From an uncultured Phascolarctobacterium sp. (lineage in GTDB: Bacteria > Bacillota > Negativicutes > Acidaminococcales > Acidaminococcaceae), in NCBI GenBank assembly GCA_900554395.1, contig USHB01000059.1, positions 1 through 8,179 on the forward strand: a stretch of DNA of 8,179 nt, given 5' to 3'. The notes below the pieces were generated by a model. The model was not told where the DNA came from, searched no databases, and saw only the letters and a list, made by a program, of their open reading frames with translations. The translations under genes and the position numbers were made by a program. Positions 1-5,953 of the stretch are shown piece after piece (the first letter of the stretch is position 1; every line of letters starts with the position of its first letter).

Positions 1-807
1 TCTGTTGAACTTTTTGGACGCAAATTCAGCTATCCGTTTTTTGCAGGGCCTGTCGGTGCCGTAGAACTGCATTACAGCGATGCTTATGATGAACTTACTT
101 ATAATAAAATTTTGGTTTCTGCCTGCGCACAAAATGGCATTGCCGCTTTTACTGGCGATGGTTTAAATCCGCAGGTAATGCAGGGTGCAACTGAAGCTAT
201 TGCTGCTGCAGGGGGCATCGGCATACCTACTGTAAAACCTTGGAACCTGCCGCTTGTTAAAGAAAAACTTGCTCTTGTAAAAAACAGCGGCGCTTTTGCT
301 GTGGCTATGGATGTTGATGCCGCAGGACTTCCGTTTTTGAAAAATATGCAGCCTCCTGCCGGCAGCAAATCCGTTGAAGAACTTGCAGAAATTGTAAAAG
401 AAGCAGGCATTCCGTTTATTGTTAAAGGTGTAATGACTGTACGCGGAGCATTAAAGGCACATGCAGCCGGTGCAGCAGCAATTATCGTTTCCAATCATGG
501 CGGACGTGTGCTTGACCAGTGTTCTGCTACGGCAGAAGTATTGGAAGAAATCTGCCATGCAGTTGGCGGCGGCATGAAAGTTCTGGTAGATGGCGGCATC
601 CGCAGCGGCGTGGATATTTTTAAAGCCATAGCCTTAGGTGCTGACGGCGTTATTATTGCCCGTCCGTTTGTAACTGCTGTTTACGGCGGTGCCGAAGAAG
701 GAGTAAAAGTATATATAGAAAAACTTGCCGGAGAGCTTGAAGATACAATGAAAATGTGCGGCGCTGAAAATATTGCTGCTATTATGCGTGATATGGTACG
801 CATTTAA
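1..807 (+). CDS. FMN-dependent alpha-hydroxy-acid dehydrogenase/oxidase, 3' part (5' end cut by window)
   Basis: This is a TIM-barrel flavoenzyme of the lactate/glycolate oxidase superfamily, which oxidises 2-hydroxy acids to 2-keto acids using FMN. The frame is open from base 1 through 268 residues to the TAA at 805-807. Window residues 140-144 (IVKGV) carry the Lys of the FMN-binding strand. Residues 164-172 (SNHGGRVLD) contain the catalytic His166 with the following Arg169 and Asp172 of the family signature. Residues 197-202 (DGGIRS) form the phosphate-binding loop, and IIARP near 219-223 is the last barrel strand. The family is usually about 340-390 residues, so roughly 70-120 N-terminal residues lie to the left. 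A TTG at 112 could be mistaken for a start, but homologous sequence continues upstream of it (GPVGAVELHY near residues 17-26). Family assignment is firm. The substrate (lactate, glycolate or other) cannot be read, nor whether O2 or another acceptor is used. It is probably cotranscribed with the deacylase gene that follows. Confidence 0.9.
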   Translation, partial: SVELFGRKFSYPFFAGPVGAVELHYSDAYDELTYNKILVSACAQNGIAAFTGDGLNPQVMQGATEAIAAAGGIGIPTVKPWNLPLVKEKLALVKNSGAFAVAMDVDAAGLPFLKNMQPPAGSKSVEELAEIVKEAGIPFIVKGVMTVRGALKAHAAGAAAIIVSNHGGRVLDQCSATAEVLEEICHAVGGGMKVLVDGGIRSGVDIFKAIALGADGVIIARPFVTAVYGGAEEGVKVYIEKLAGELEDTMKMCGAENIAAIMRDMVRI

Positions 808-821
808 CGGAGGGGTAAATT

Positions 822-1292
822 TTGTCGATTGAAAAAGTAAGGGAATATTTTAAAGCCCGTAATATGGAAGACCAAATTTTAGAATTTGATGTATCAAGCG
901 CAACGGTTGAACTGGCTGCAAAAGCTTTAAATTGCGATGGCAGCCTGATTGCTAAAACTCTTTCTTTTGCCGTGCATGATGATATAATTTTAATAGTTGC
1001 ACCGGGAGACGTAAAAATAGATAACCATAAATATAAAACACGTTTTGGCGTGAAAGCAAAAATGCTTGCTGCGGAAGATGCCGAAAAACTGATTGGACAT
1101 GCAGTTGGGGGAGTGTGCCCGTTTGCAGTTAACGATGGCGTACAGGTATTCTTGGACGAATCTTTAAAACGATTTGAATATGTTTATCCTGCATGCGGCA
1201 GCAGCAACAGTGCCATTAAACTTACCATACCTGATTTGGAAAAATATACCGACCATTTTTCAGGCTGGGTTGATGTTTGTAAATTAAAATAA
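822..1292 (+). CDS. YbaK/EbsC-family aminoacyl-tRNA deacylase (trans-editing)
   Basis: This 156-residue cytosolic protein matches the YbaK/ProX/EbsC fold, whose members hydrolyse mischarged tRNAs such as Cys-tRNA(Pro) or Ala-tRNA(Pro) in trans. The invariant Lys that contacts the aminoacyl-tRNA is Lys45 in SLIAKTLSF. The family's glycine-proline loop is GGVCPF at residues 96-101. The C-terminal substrate-pocket motif is ACGSSNSAIKL at about 124-134, followed by IPDL. Length is typical for a stand-alone domain. The start is the TTG at 822, preceded by GGAGGGG at 809-815 with about 6 bases of spacing. The gene begins 14 bases after the oxidase stop with no promoter or terminator between, so the two are likely cotranscribed. 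It ends one base before a hairpin terminator. Which mischarged tRNA it clears (Cys, Ala or other) cannot be decided from sequence alone. Confidence 0.88.
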   Translation: MSIEKVREYFKARNMEDQILEFDVSSATVELAAKALNCDGSLIAKTLSFAVHDDIILIVAPGDVKIDNHKYKTRFGVKAKMLAAEDAEKLIGHAVGGVCPFAVNDGVQVFLDESLKRFEYVYPACGSSNSAIKLTIPDLEKYTDHFSGWVDVCKLK

Positions 1293-1317
1293 AAAAAGCG
1301 GCTTTATGCCGCTTTTT
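1293..1317. terminator. Bidirectional rho-independent terminator between convergent genes
   Basis: Ten-base arms (1293-1302 and 1308-1317) pair around a 5-base loop. The GC core is GCGGC/GCCGC, flanked by A on the left and T on the right, so each strand has a U-tract after the hairpin. It starts just after the deacylase stop (1292) and ends just before the GNAT stop codon (1321, minus). It can therefore serve both convergent genes. Confidence 0.9.
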
Positions 1318-1320
1318 ATT

Positions 1321-1827
1321 TTATATAATTTTAATTTCTCCGGTAATATTTTTAAAAGTATCCGGAATAAGTTCATGAGCTAAAACAAATTTATCTGGTA
1401 CTTCGCTAATATTTTTTATATTATATTTAGAGCATTGTCTGAAACCGAAACGCCTGTAATATTCCGGATTGCCTATTAAAAATGCAGCTGAATAATTTTG
1501 CTTAATGGCTTCTTTTAAAGCATGCTGCATTAGTGCTGAACCTATGCCGTTGTTTCTGTATTCTGATTTTACGCTGAGAGGAGCAACAAGTACGGCATTA
1601 ACAGGTTTATTGCAGGTTAATTTCTGTTTTGTAAGCATGATATGGCCGATAAGTAAATTTTCATTATAGGCAGCAAATTCCAATTCCGGCAAATAATTTT
1701 CGCTCTTACGCAATGCCAGCACAAAATCCTGTTCGGTGCCATCACTTACTTCGGCAGTTTTAAATGCTTCCTTAATAAATTTATAAATTTCATCAAAATC
1801 ATTTTTGGTTACTGTTCTTATATCCAT
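1321..1827 (-). CDS. GNAT-family N-acetyltransferase (YhbS-like)
   Basis: A 168-residue single-domain GCN5-related acetyltransferase, which transfers an acetyl group from acetyl-CoA to an unidentified amine. The N-terminus (MDIRTVTKNDFDEIYKFIKEAF) is the usual beta1-alpha1 opening. Motif A is at about residues 80-100, with VAPLSV followed by the pyrophosphate-binding loop R91-N-N-G94-I-G96. GNPEYYRRFGF at 119-129 is the conserved motif B region, as in YhbS-type proteins. I chose the ATG at 1827 because GAAAGGAGT (1832-1840 on the minus strand) sits 5 bases upstream. An in-frame ATG at 1848 overlaps the likely -10 box and would not be on the transcript. It is transcribed divergently from parA and convergently with the deacylase gene. 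The substrate is unknown. Confidence 0.87.
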   Translation of the reverse strand: MDIRTVTKNDFDEIYKFIKEAFKTAEVSDGTEQDFVLALRKSENYLPELEFAAYNENLLIGHIMLTKQKLTCNKPVNAVLVAPLSVKSEYRNNGIGSALMQHALKEAIKQNYSAAFLIGNPEYYRRFGFRQCSKYNIKNISEVPDKFVLAHELIPDTFKNITGEIKII

Positions 1828-1846
1828 TTTTACTCCTTTCTTTGTC

Positions 1847-1875
1847 ATTATATTTTAAAAGCACATTTTCTGCAA
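1847..1875 (-). promoter_or_regulatory. Predicted sigma-A promoter of the GNAT gene
   Basis: Read on the minus strand, TTGCAG (1875-1870) and a perfect TATAAT (1852-1847) are separated by 17 bases. Transcription would start near 1840, just before the ribosome binding site, giving a very short leader. The parS site at 1890-1905 lies about 15 bases upstream of the -35, so bound or spreading ParB could affect this promoter. That effect is inference. Confidence 0.6.
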
Positions 1876-1889
1876 TAATAAAAGTATAA

Positions 1890-1905
1890 TGTTTCACGTG
1901 AAACG
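1890..1905. promoter_or_regulatory. parS: parS centromere site 1 (ParB binding site)
   Basis: The bases are TGTTTCACGTGAAACG. They match the 16-base bacterial chromosomal parS consensus TGTTTCACGTGAAACA at 15 positions, and only the last base differs. The inner 14 bases (1891-1904) are a perfect palindrome. The site lies in the intergenic region between the divergent GNAT and parA promoters, next to the genes for its own binding proteins. ParB loads at such sites as a CTP-dependent clamp. Confidence 0.93.
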
Positions 1906-1926
1906 TAAAAAACTTTTTGATTTCTA

Positions 1927-1955
1927 TATGTTTGCTCATAAAAATGTGATAAAAT
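1927..1955 (+). promoter_or_regulatory. Candidate promoter of the parA-parB operon
   Basis: TAAAAT at 1950-1955 is preceded by TG at 1947-1948, forming an extended -10. The -35 placed 17 bases upstream (TATGTT, 1927-1932) is poor, which extended -10 promoters can tolerate. The start would fall near 1962, leaving a leader of about 30 bases before the TTG at 1994. The promoter lies about 20 bases downstream of parS site 1, a position compatible with autoregulation by ParB (inference). Confidence 0.45.
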
Positions 1956-1993
1956 TATTAAGACAGCTTTAGTGATTTTATGAGGTGAGAAAT

Positions 1994-2755
1994 TTGGTAA
2001 AGGTAATTGCAATCGCAAATCAAAAAGGCGGTGTCGGTAAAACAACCACAGCCGTAAACCTTGCAGCATGCCTTGCACAGAAAGGTCGCAAAGTGCTGAT
2101 GCTTGATGCAGACCCGCAGGGCAATGCCACAAGCGGCTTGGGTTTTGATAAACGCGATATAAAAAAATGCATATATGATACTTTAATCAACGATGTAGCC
2201 ATGAAAGACGTTTTGCTGCATAGTGATTATGAAAATCTTGATGTTATTCCTGCCACAATTCGGCTTGCTGGTGCAGAAATTGAACTTGTAAGCCTGATGA
2301 ACAGGGAAGGGCGTTTAAAAAATGCTTTGGAACGTGTGAAACATGATTATGATTATGTTCTTATTGACTGCCCGCCATCTTTAGGACTGCTGACAATCAA
2401 TGCCTTAACAGCTGCAAATTCAGTCCTTGTGCCGATTCAGTGCGAGTTTTATGCGTTGGAAGGCGTAAGCCAGTTGATGAATACTATCAAACTTGTGCAG
2501 CGTAATTTGAATCCGGCGCTTAAACTGGAAGGCGTTTTGATGACGATGTTTGACCAACGTACTAATTTATCAAGTGATGTTGTTGGTGAAGTTCGCAAAT
2601 ATTTTAATACCAAAATGTATAATACGATTATACCGCGCAATGTACGTTTAAGTGAAGCTCCGAGCCATGGACAGCCTGTAATTGTTTATGACCCTAAATC
2701 TAAAGGTGCGCAGGTATATATGGAACTGGCACAGGAGGTATTGGGAGATGAATAA
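1994..2755 (+). CDS. parA: Chromosome partitioning ATPase ParA (Soj)
   Basis: A 253-residue deviant Walker-type ATPase that dimerises on ATP, binds DNA nonspecifically and acts with ParB on origin segregation. In Bacillota the homologue Soj also modulates DnaA. The deviant Walker A is KGGVGKTTT at residues 11-19, with signature Lys11 and catalytic Lys16. Walker A' is DADPQGN at 38-44 (Asp38, Asp40). Walker B is YVLIDCPPSLG at 121-131. The DNA-binding and dimer region RNVRLSEAPSHG spans 215-226, with Arg215 and Arg218. Length is typical of chromosomal Soj. I prefer the TTG at 1994 because GAGGTGAG (1982-1989) lies 4 bases upstream and the protein then begins MVKVIAIANQKGG, the usual Soj N-terminus. 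A GTG at 1985 in the same frame lies inside that Shine-Dalgarno. The gene overlaps parB by 8 bases. Confidence 0.96.
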   Translation: MVKVIAIANQKGGVGKTTTAVNLAACLAQKGRKVLMLDADPQGNATSGLGFDKRDIKKCIYDTLINDVAMKDVLLHSDYENLDVIPATIRLAGAEIELVSLMNREGRLKNALERVKHDYDYVLIDCPPSLGLLTINALTAANSVLVPIQCEFYALEGVSQLMNTIKLVQRNLNPALKLEGVLMTMFDQRTNLSSDVVGEVRKYFNTKMYNTIIPRNVRLSEAPSHGQPVIVYDPKSKGAQVYMELAQEVLGDE

Positions 2756-3701
2756 AAAAGGCGGGCTTGGCAAAGGGCTTGGCGCAATTTTTACTGATAA
2801 TGCAACAATTGCACCGGTTGAAGAAGCACAGCCTAACGAAAAGGAAATAGAAATTGCTGTTAGCGATATTACGCCTAATCCGCAGCAGCCGCGTAAAACT
2901 TTTGATACTGAAAAACTGGAAGAACTTACAGAAAGCATTAAAGAACACGGTGTAATCCAGCCTTTAATTGTCCGTAAAAATGGACGTAAATATGAAATTG
3001 TTGCCGGTGAAAGACGCTGGCGCGCAGCTAAAAATGCTAAATTAAAAACAGTGCCTGTTATTGTGCGTGAGTACGATAATGCAAAAATGGCTGAAATAGC
3101 GCTTGTTGAAAATATTCAGCGTCATGACCTGAATCCTATTGAAGAGGCCGAAGGCATAAAACGCCTGATGAGCGAATTCGGCTTTAACCAGGAACAGGCA
3201 GCAAAAAAAATCGGGCGCAGCCGCACAGCAGTAACCAATATTTTACGTTTGTTAAATTTACCGCAAGATATACGCGATGCTGTTTCACGTGAAACATTAA
3301 CAATGGGGCAGGTAAGGCCGCTTCTTTCATTGGATAATGAAGAAGAACAGGAACAACTAGCATTGATAATTATTGAACAGGGTCTTTCCGCACGAGCGGT
3401 TGAAGAACTTGTTAAGAAAATTAAAAACGGTGAGCATATTCAGTTTGATGATGAAAAAAATGCTGAAGTAGAGAAGAAAGGCAGAAAGCGCAAAAATAAA
3501 GAAATAAGCGTTTATTGCCGCGATTTTCAAAACCGTTTAATAGAACTTTTGGGAACAAAAGTTAAAATTGTGCCTAAAAATGAAAAACAGGGCAAAATAG
3601 AAATAGAGTATTATTCTGATGAAGATTTGGAGCGCATTTACGAACTGTTGGAACAGCGCCCCAAAACAGCAGAAAAGAAAAAACAAAAACTGACTGTTTA
3701 A
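2748..3701 (+). CDS. parB: Chromosome partitioning protein ParB (Spo0J)
   Basis: A 317-residue CTP-dependent DNA clamp that binds parS, spreads, recruits SMC and stimulates ParA. The N-terminal peptide GLGKGLGAIF (6-15) is the ParA-stimulating motif. The CTPase domain carries NPQQPRK (44-50), GERRWRAA (87-94) and ENIQR (121-125). The parS-reading helix-turn-helix spans about 147-168 (NQEQAAKKIGRSRTAVTNIL). A Lys/Glu-rich linker (about 225-252) precedes the C-terminal dimerisation domain (about 253-305) and a lysine-rich tail. The start is the ATG at 2748, with AGGAGG at 2733-2738. It overlaps the last 8 bases of parA, so translation is probably coupled. The open frame extends farther upstream inside parA, but that stretch lacks ParB similarity. 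A perfect parS site is embedded at codons 178-183. Confidence 0.96.
   Translation: MNKKGGLGKGLGAIFTDNATIAPVEEAQPNEKEIEIAVSDITPNPQQPRKTFDTEKLEELTESIKEHGVIQPLIVRKNGRKYEIVAGERRWRAAKNAKLKTVPVIVREYDNAKMAEIALVENIQRHDLNPIEEAEGIKRLMSEFGFNQEQAAKKIGRSRTAVTNILRLLNLPQDIRDAVSRETLTMGQVRPLLSLDNEEEQEQLALIIIEQGLSARAVEELVKKIKNGEHIQFDDEKNAEVEKKGRKRKNKEISVYCRDFQNRLIELLGTKVKIVPKNEKQGKIEIEYYSDEDLERIYELLEQRPKTAEKKKQKLTV
3281..3296. promoter_or_regulatory. parS: parS centromere site 2, inside parB
   Basis: TGTTTCACGTGAAACA is an exact 16-base match to the parS consensus and a perfect palindrome. It overlaps the ParB codons encoding Val179-Ser-Arg-Glu-Thr183, just after the helix-turn-helix. A parS within the spo0J/parB coding sequence is also known in Bacillus subtilis. 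It lies about 1.4 kb from the intergenic site, so both could seed one partition complex. Confidence 0.97.
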
Positions 3702-3730
3702 GCTAAATTTTATTGAAATGAGGGAAAGAA

Positions 3731-3766
3731 ATGGAATGTAATAATCTGCCGGTGATGGCTTTATGA
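3731..3766 (+). CDS. Possible 11-residue leader peptide, stop overlapping the DUF554 start
   Basis: ATG at 3731 opens an 11-codon frame encoding MECNNLPVMAL, ending in TGA at 3764-3766. The ATG has a Shine-Dalgarno-like GAGGGA (3720-3725) 5 bases upstream. Its TGA overlaps the ATG of the DUF554 gene in the arrangement ATGA, the classic geometry for translational coupling. It resembles nothing I recognise. The frame could be accidental in a short spacer, but the spacing and overlap make it plausible that ribosomes translate it to feed the next gene. Confidence 0.35.
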   Translation: MECNNLPVMAL

Positions 3767-4461
3767 CAGGCATGGGTACAATAGCCAATGCAGCAGCTAT
3801 CATTGGCGGTACTATGCTGGGGCTTATTTTAAAACGCGGTTTGCCAGATAAATGGCAGCAGACAATTATGCAGGGCGTGGCGCTTTGCATTTTTATAGTT
3901 GGCCTGCAAATGGCAATTAAAACTAACAATATTGTTATTCAGGCAGTCAGCCTTGTAATAGGTTCCATTATAGGCGAAGCTATGGATATTGATGGAAATT
4001 TACAGCGTTTTGGCAATTGGGCAGGCACAAAATTATACAGCAGCAAAAGCAGCGGTGCAGCTGCCAAAATTTCAGAAGGTTTTGTATCTGCTACGCTGAT
4101 TTTTTGTATTGGTGCTATGGCAGTAGTTGGCGCTTTGCAGGATGGCTTAAAAAGTGACCCTACTATTTTATATGCCAAATCAACTTTAGACTGTATTATT
4201 TCCATAATTTTATCTGCTAATATGGGCGTTGGCGTTGCGTTATCTGCATTCAGTGTTTTCTTGTATCAGGGAAGCATTACGCTGCTGGCAGGATTTTTGC
4301 AGCCTGTAATGACAGAAGTTGTGTTAAATGAAGTAAGTGCCTGCGGCGGTATTTTGATTATGGCCATTGGCATTAATATATTAAAATTACTGCAAATACG
4401 CATAGGCAATCAGCTCCCGGCTATACTGGCGGCAGGTTTTATTGCTTATTATTTTGCTTAA
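3763..4461 (+). CDS. DUF554 family integral membrane protein
   Basis: A 232-residue, strongly hydrophobic protein of the DUF554 family (YdfK/YqgA-like), for which I know no established biochemical function. Likely membrane segments lie at about 4-23, 35-52, 57-72, 105-125, 142-168, 170-185, 193-211 and 217-232. Family signatures are the N-terminal ANAAAIIGGTMLGLILKRG, GFVSATLIFCIGAMAVVGAL at about 106-124, LDCIISIILSANMGVGVALS around 142-161, and CGGILIMAIGINILK at 194-208. The ATG at 3763 is preceded by GGTGAT (3751-3756), which fits the anti-Shine-Dalgarno, at 6 bases. An in-frame ATG at 3772 is an alternative. The gene starts 61 bases after parB with no terminator between, so it is probably in the parAB operon. 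A DUF554 gene beside spo0J is recurrent in Bacillota. A transport or osmotic role is only a guess. Confidence 0.9.
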   Translation: MTGMGTIANAAAIIGGTMLGLILKRGLPDKWQQTIMQGVALCIFIVGLQMAIKTNNIVIQAVSLVIGSIIGEAMDIDGNLQRFGNWAGTKLYSSKSSGAAAKISEGFVSATLIFCIGAMAVVGALQDGLKSDPTILYAKSTLDCIISIILSANMGVGVALSAFSVFLYQGSITLLAGFLQPVMTEVVLNEVSACGGILIMAIGINILKLLQIRIGNQLPAILAAGFIAYYFA

Positions 4462-4475
4462 TTGGAGGAAGAACC

Positions 4476-4967
4476 TTGGAAAATATTAATTTGATGATGC
4501 AGAATTACCTGTTTGTTATAATTTTGGTATTATTGGTGTTATTGTTAATTTTGTTTAAAAAATACAGTGACCAAAATAAAAAATTGGCTGCATTACAGCA
4601 AAAATACGATTTCTTTACTCAGGGAGATAATAAAAACTGGGATGAAATTTTGACACAGACTTTAACGGAAGTACGTGCAGCTAAAGAAGATTTAAAAGAA
4701 TTGGAAGAACATCAGAAAGCCATGCGTGAACAGATGAAAGGCTGCGTGCAGAAAGTAAAACTTCTGCGTTATAATGCGTTTACAGATACCGGCAGCAATT
4801 TAAGTTATTCTCTGGCAGTGCTTGATGAAAACAATAACGGTGTTGTGCTTTCAAGCCTTTATGGCAGAGAGGACAACAGAACTTATGCCAAACCTGTAGA
4901 AAACGGAAAATCAACATATCAGCTTTCTGATGAAGAAAAAGAAGTTTTAGAGCAAATTGTGCGTTAA
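4476..4967 (+). CDS. DUF4446 family membrane-anchored protein
   Basis: A 163-residue protein with one N-terminal membrane segment (about 11-28), followed by a Lys-rich cytosolic flank. A charged helical stretch (about 55-95) is likely coiled coil. The C-terminal part (about 88-150) is the conserved DUF4446 region: QKVKLLRYNAF, then DTGSNLSYSLAVLDENNNGVVLSSLYGR and TYAKPVENGKSTYQLSDEE. The function is unknown. The start is the TTG at 4476, with GGAGG at 4464-4468 and 7 bases of spacing. It follows the DUF554 stop by 14 bases and looks like the last gene of the parAB operon. DUF4446 genes commonly sit downstream of spo0J in Bacillota, so a link to partitioning or envelope-associated chromosome organisation is possible but unproven. 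No convincing terminator follows. Confidence 0.88.
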   Translation: MENINLMMQNYLFVIILVLLVLLLILFKKYSDQNKKLAALQQKYDFFTQGDNKNWDEILTQTLTEVRAAKEDLKELEEHQKAMREQMKGCVQKVKLLRYNAFTDTGSNLSYSLAVLDENNNGVVLSSLYGREDNRTYAKPVENGKSTYQLSDEEKEVLEQIVR

Positions 4968-5033
4968 AAAATTTTCATGCGTTTAAATTGCCGTTAAGGC
5001 ATAGAAAACAGAAAATGAATACTTTGATATGTC

Positions 5034-5063
5034 TTGACACAAAAAACGCTTTAAAATTAAAAT
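5034..5063 (+). promoter_or_regulatory. Candidate upstream promoter in the DUF4446-PHP intergenic region
   Basis: A perfect TTGACA at 5034-5039 is followed after 18 bases by TAAAAT (5058-5063). Transcription would start near 5070, giving a leader of about 105 bases before the PHP gene. No gene was found in that leader. Only the box matches support it. Confidence 0.4.
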
Positions 5064-5123
5064 TTGAAAGCAATACGCAGAATTGCTAAAAATCAGTTAG
5101 ATTTTGGTAAAATATTAATGAAG

Positions 5124-5153
5124 TTCAGCATTTTTCTCAGAATGTGTTATAAT
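5124..5153 (+). promoter_or_regulatory. Predicted proximal promoter of the PHP-FAH operon
   Basis: A perfect TATAAT at 5148-5153 carries an upstream TG (5145-5146), making an extended -10. A weak TTCAGC (5124-5129) sits at 18 bases. The start near 5160 leaves a leader of about 16 bases containing the ribosome binding site GAGGT (5163-5167). Confidence 0.6.
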
Positions 5154-5175
5154 AGACTATACGAGGTAGTAAAAA

Positions 5176-5952
5176 ATGATTTTTGATACACATATGCACT
5201 GCCAGTATTCTATTGATTCTAAAATGAAAATTGACGATGCCAGAGCTGCGGCGGAAAAGCAGGGCATAGGCATGATTGTTACTGAGCATTGGGACCAGGA
5301 TTATCCAACAAACCCGGAAGCATTTGTTTTTGACATTGATGACTATTTTGCAAAGTTTAATCCTTACCGCGGCAAAAATTTGCTGCTTGGCATTGAAATC
5401 GGCATGCAGGAATCTACTTGTTCCAATGATGATGCCCTTGGTGCAAAATATCCGTTTGATTTTATTTTGGGTTCCATGCACTGCATGAACGGCCGTGATA
5501 TGTATGAAGAAAAAACATATAATGGCAAAACAAAGCTGGAGGCTGTACAGGAATTTTTACAGGCAACGGCAGTTAATTTAAAGCTGCATGATAATTTTGA
5601 CAGCTTTGCGCATATAGATTATATGTGCCGCTATATGCCATATGAAGATAAGGAACTTATTTACGCCGAAGCGCCGGATTTATTTGATACGGTATTTAAA
5701 TTGCTGGCAGAAAAAGAAAAAGCAATGGAAATTAATACACGGCGTTTAGACAGCCCCAAAGCAGTTGAGACTCTGCTGGTTTTATATAAGCGTTTCCGCG
5801 AACTGGGCGGGCGTTATGCAACGCTGGGCAGTGATGCGCATTACCGTGAACATGTTGGACGCAGGCTTGATATTGCCCGGGAAATGGCGGAAGCTGCAGG
5901 GCTGGTGCCGGTATATTTTGAACAACGAAAAATGCAAAGGATGATACTTTAA
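5176..5952 (+). CDS. PHP-domain metal-dependent phosphoesterase (HisJ-like)
   Basis: A 258-residue cytosolic PHP hydrolase related to HisJ-type histidinol-phosphatases. Such enzymes use a cluster of two or three metal ions to remove phosphate from small molecules. The expected ligands are all visible: His6 and His8 (DTHMH), Glu37-His38 (TEHWD), Glu74 (GIEIGM), His102 (GSMH), His146 with Asp148 (AHID), and Asp220 with His222 (GSDAH). Glu185 in MEINTRR also fits the family. Length is close to B. subtilis HisJ (about 268). The ATG at 5176 has GAGGT 8 bases upstream and its own promoter. It is followed one base later by the FAH-family gene, so the two are cotranscribed. No histidine biosynthesis gene is present, so histidinol phosphate is only one candidate substrate; another phosphate monoester is equally possible. 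Confidence 0.87.
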   Translation: MIFDTHMHCQYSIDSKMKIDDARAAAEKQGIGMIVTEHWDQDYPTNPEAFVFDIDDYFAKFNPYRGKNLLLGIEIGMQESTCSNDDALGAKYPFDFILGSMHCMNGRDMYEEKTYNGKTKLEAVQEFLQATAVNLKLHDNFDSFAHIDYMCRYMPYEDKELIYAEAPDLFDTVFKLLAEKEKAMEINTRRLDSPKAVETLLVLYKRFRELGGRYATLGSDAHYREHVGRRLDIAREMAEAAGLVPVYFEQRKMQRMIL

Positions 5953-5953
5953 A

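Noticed and set aside
99..494. Long minus-strand open frame opposite the oxidase gene
   Set aside because: Its Ala/Ser/Pro-rich translation is a shadow of the strongly supported plus-strand flavoenzyme.
1848..2132. Minus-strand open frame spanning the parS-parA region
   Set aside because: It covers the parA promoter, parS and the ParA Walker A region in antisense and resembles no family.
2682..2747. N-terminal extension of ParB upstream of the ATG at 2748
   Set aside because: The stretch lies inside the parA coding frame, has no ParB similarity, and AGGAGG at 2733-2738 is correctly placed for the ATG at 2748.
4989..5002. Small inverted repeat TGCC/GGCA after DUF4446, as a terminator
   Set aside because: The stem is four base pairs and no T-run follows.
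5015..5089. 24-codon ORF in the DUF4446-PHP intergenic region
   Set aside because: It has no Shine-Dalgarno and overlaps promoter-like boxes; its sequence looks like translated AT-rich spacer.
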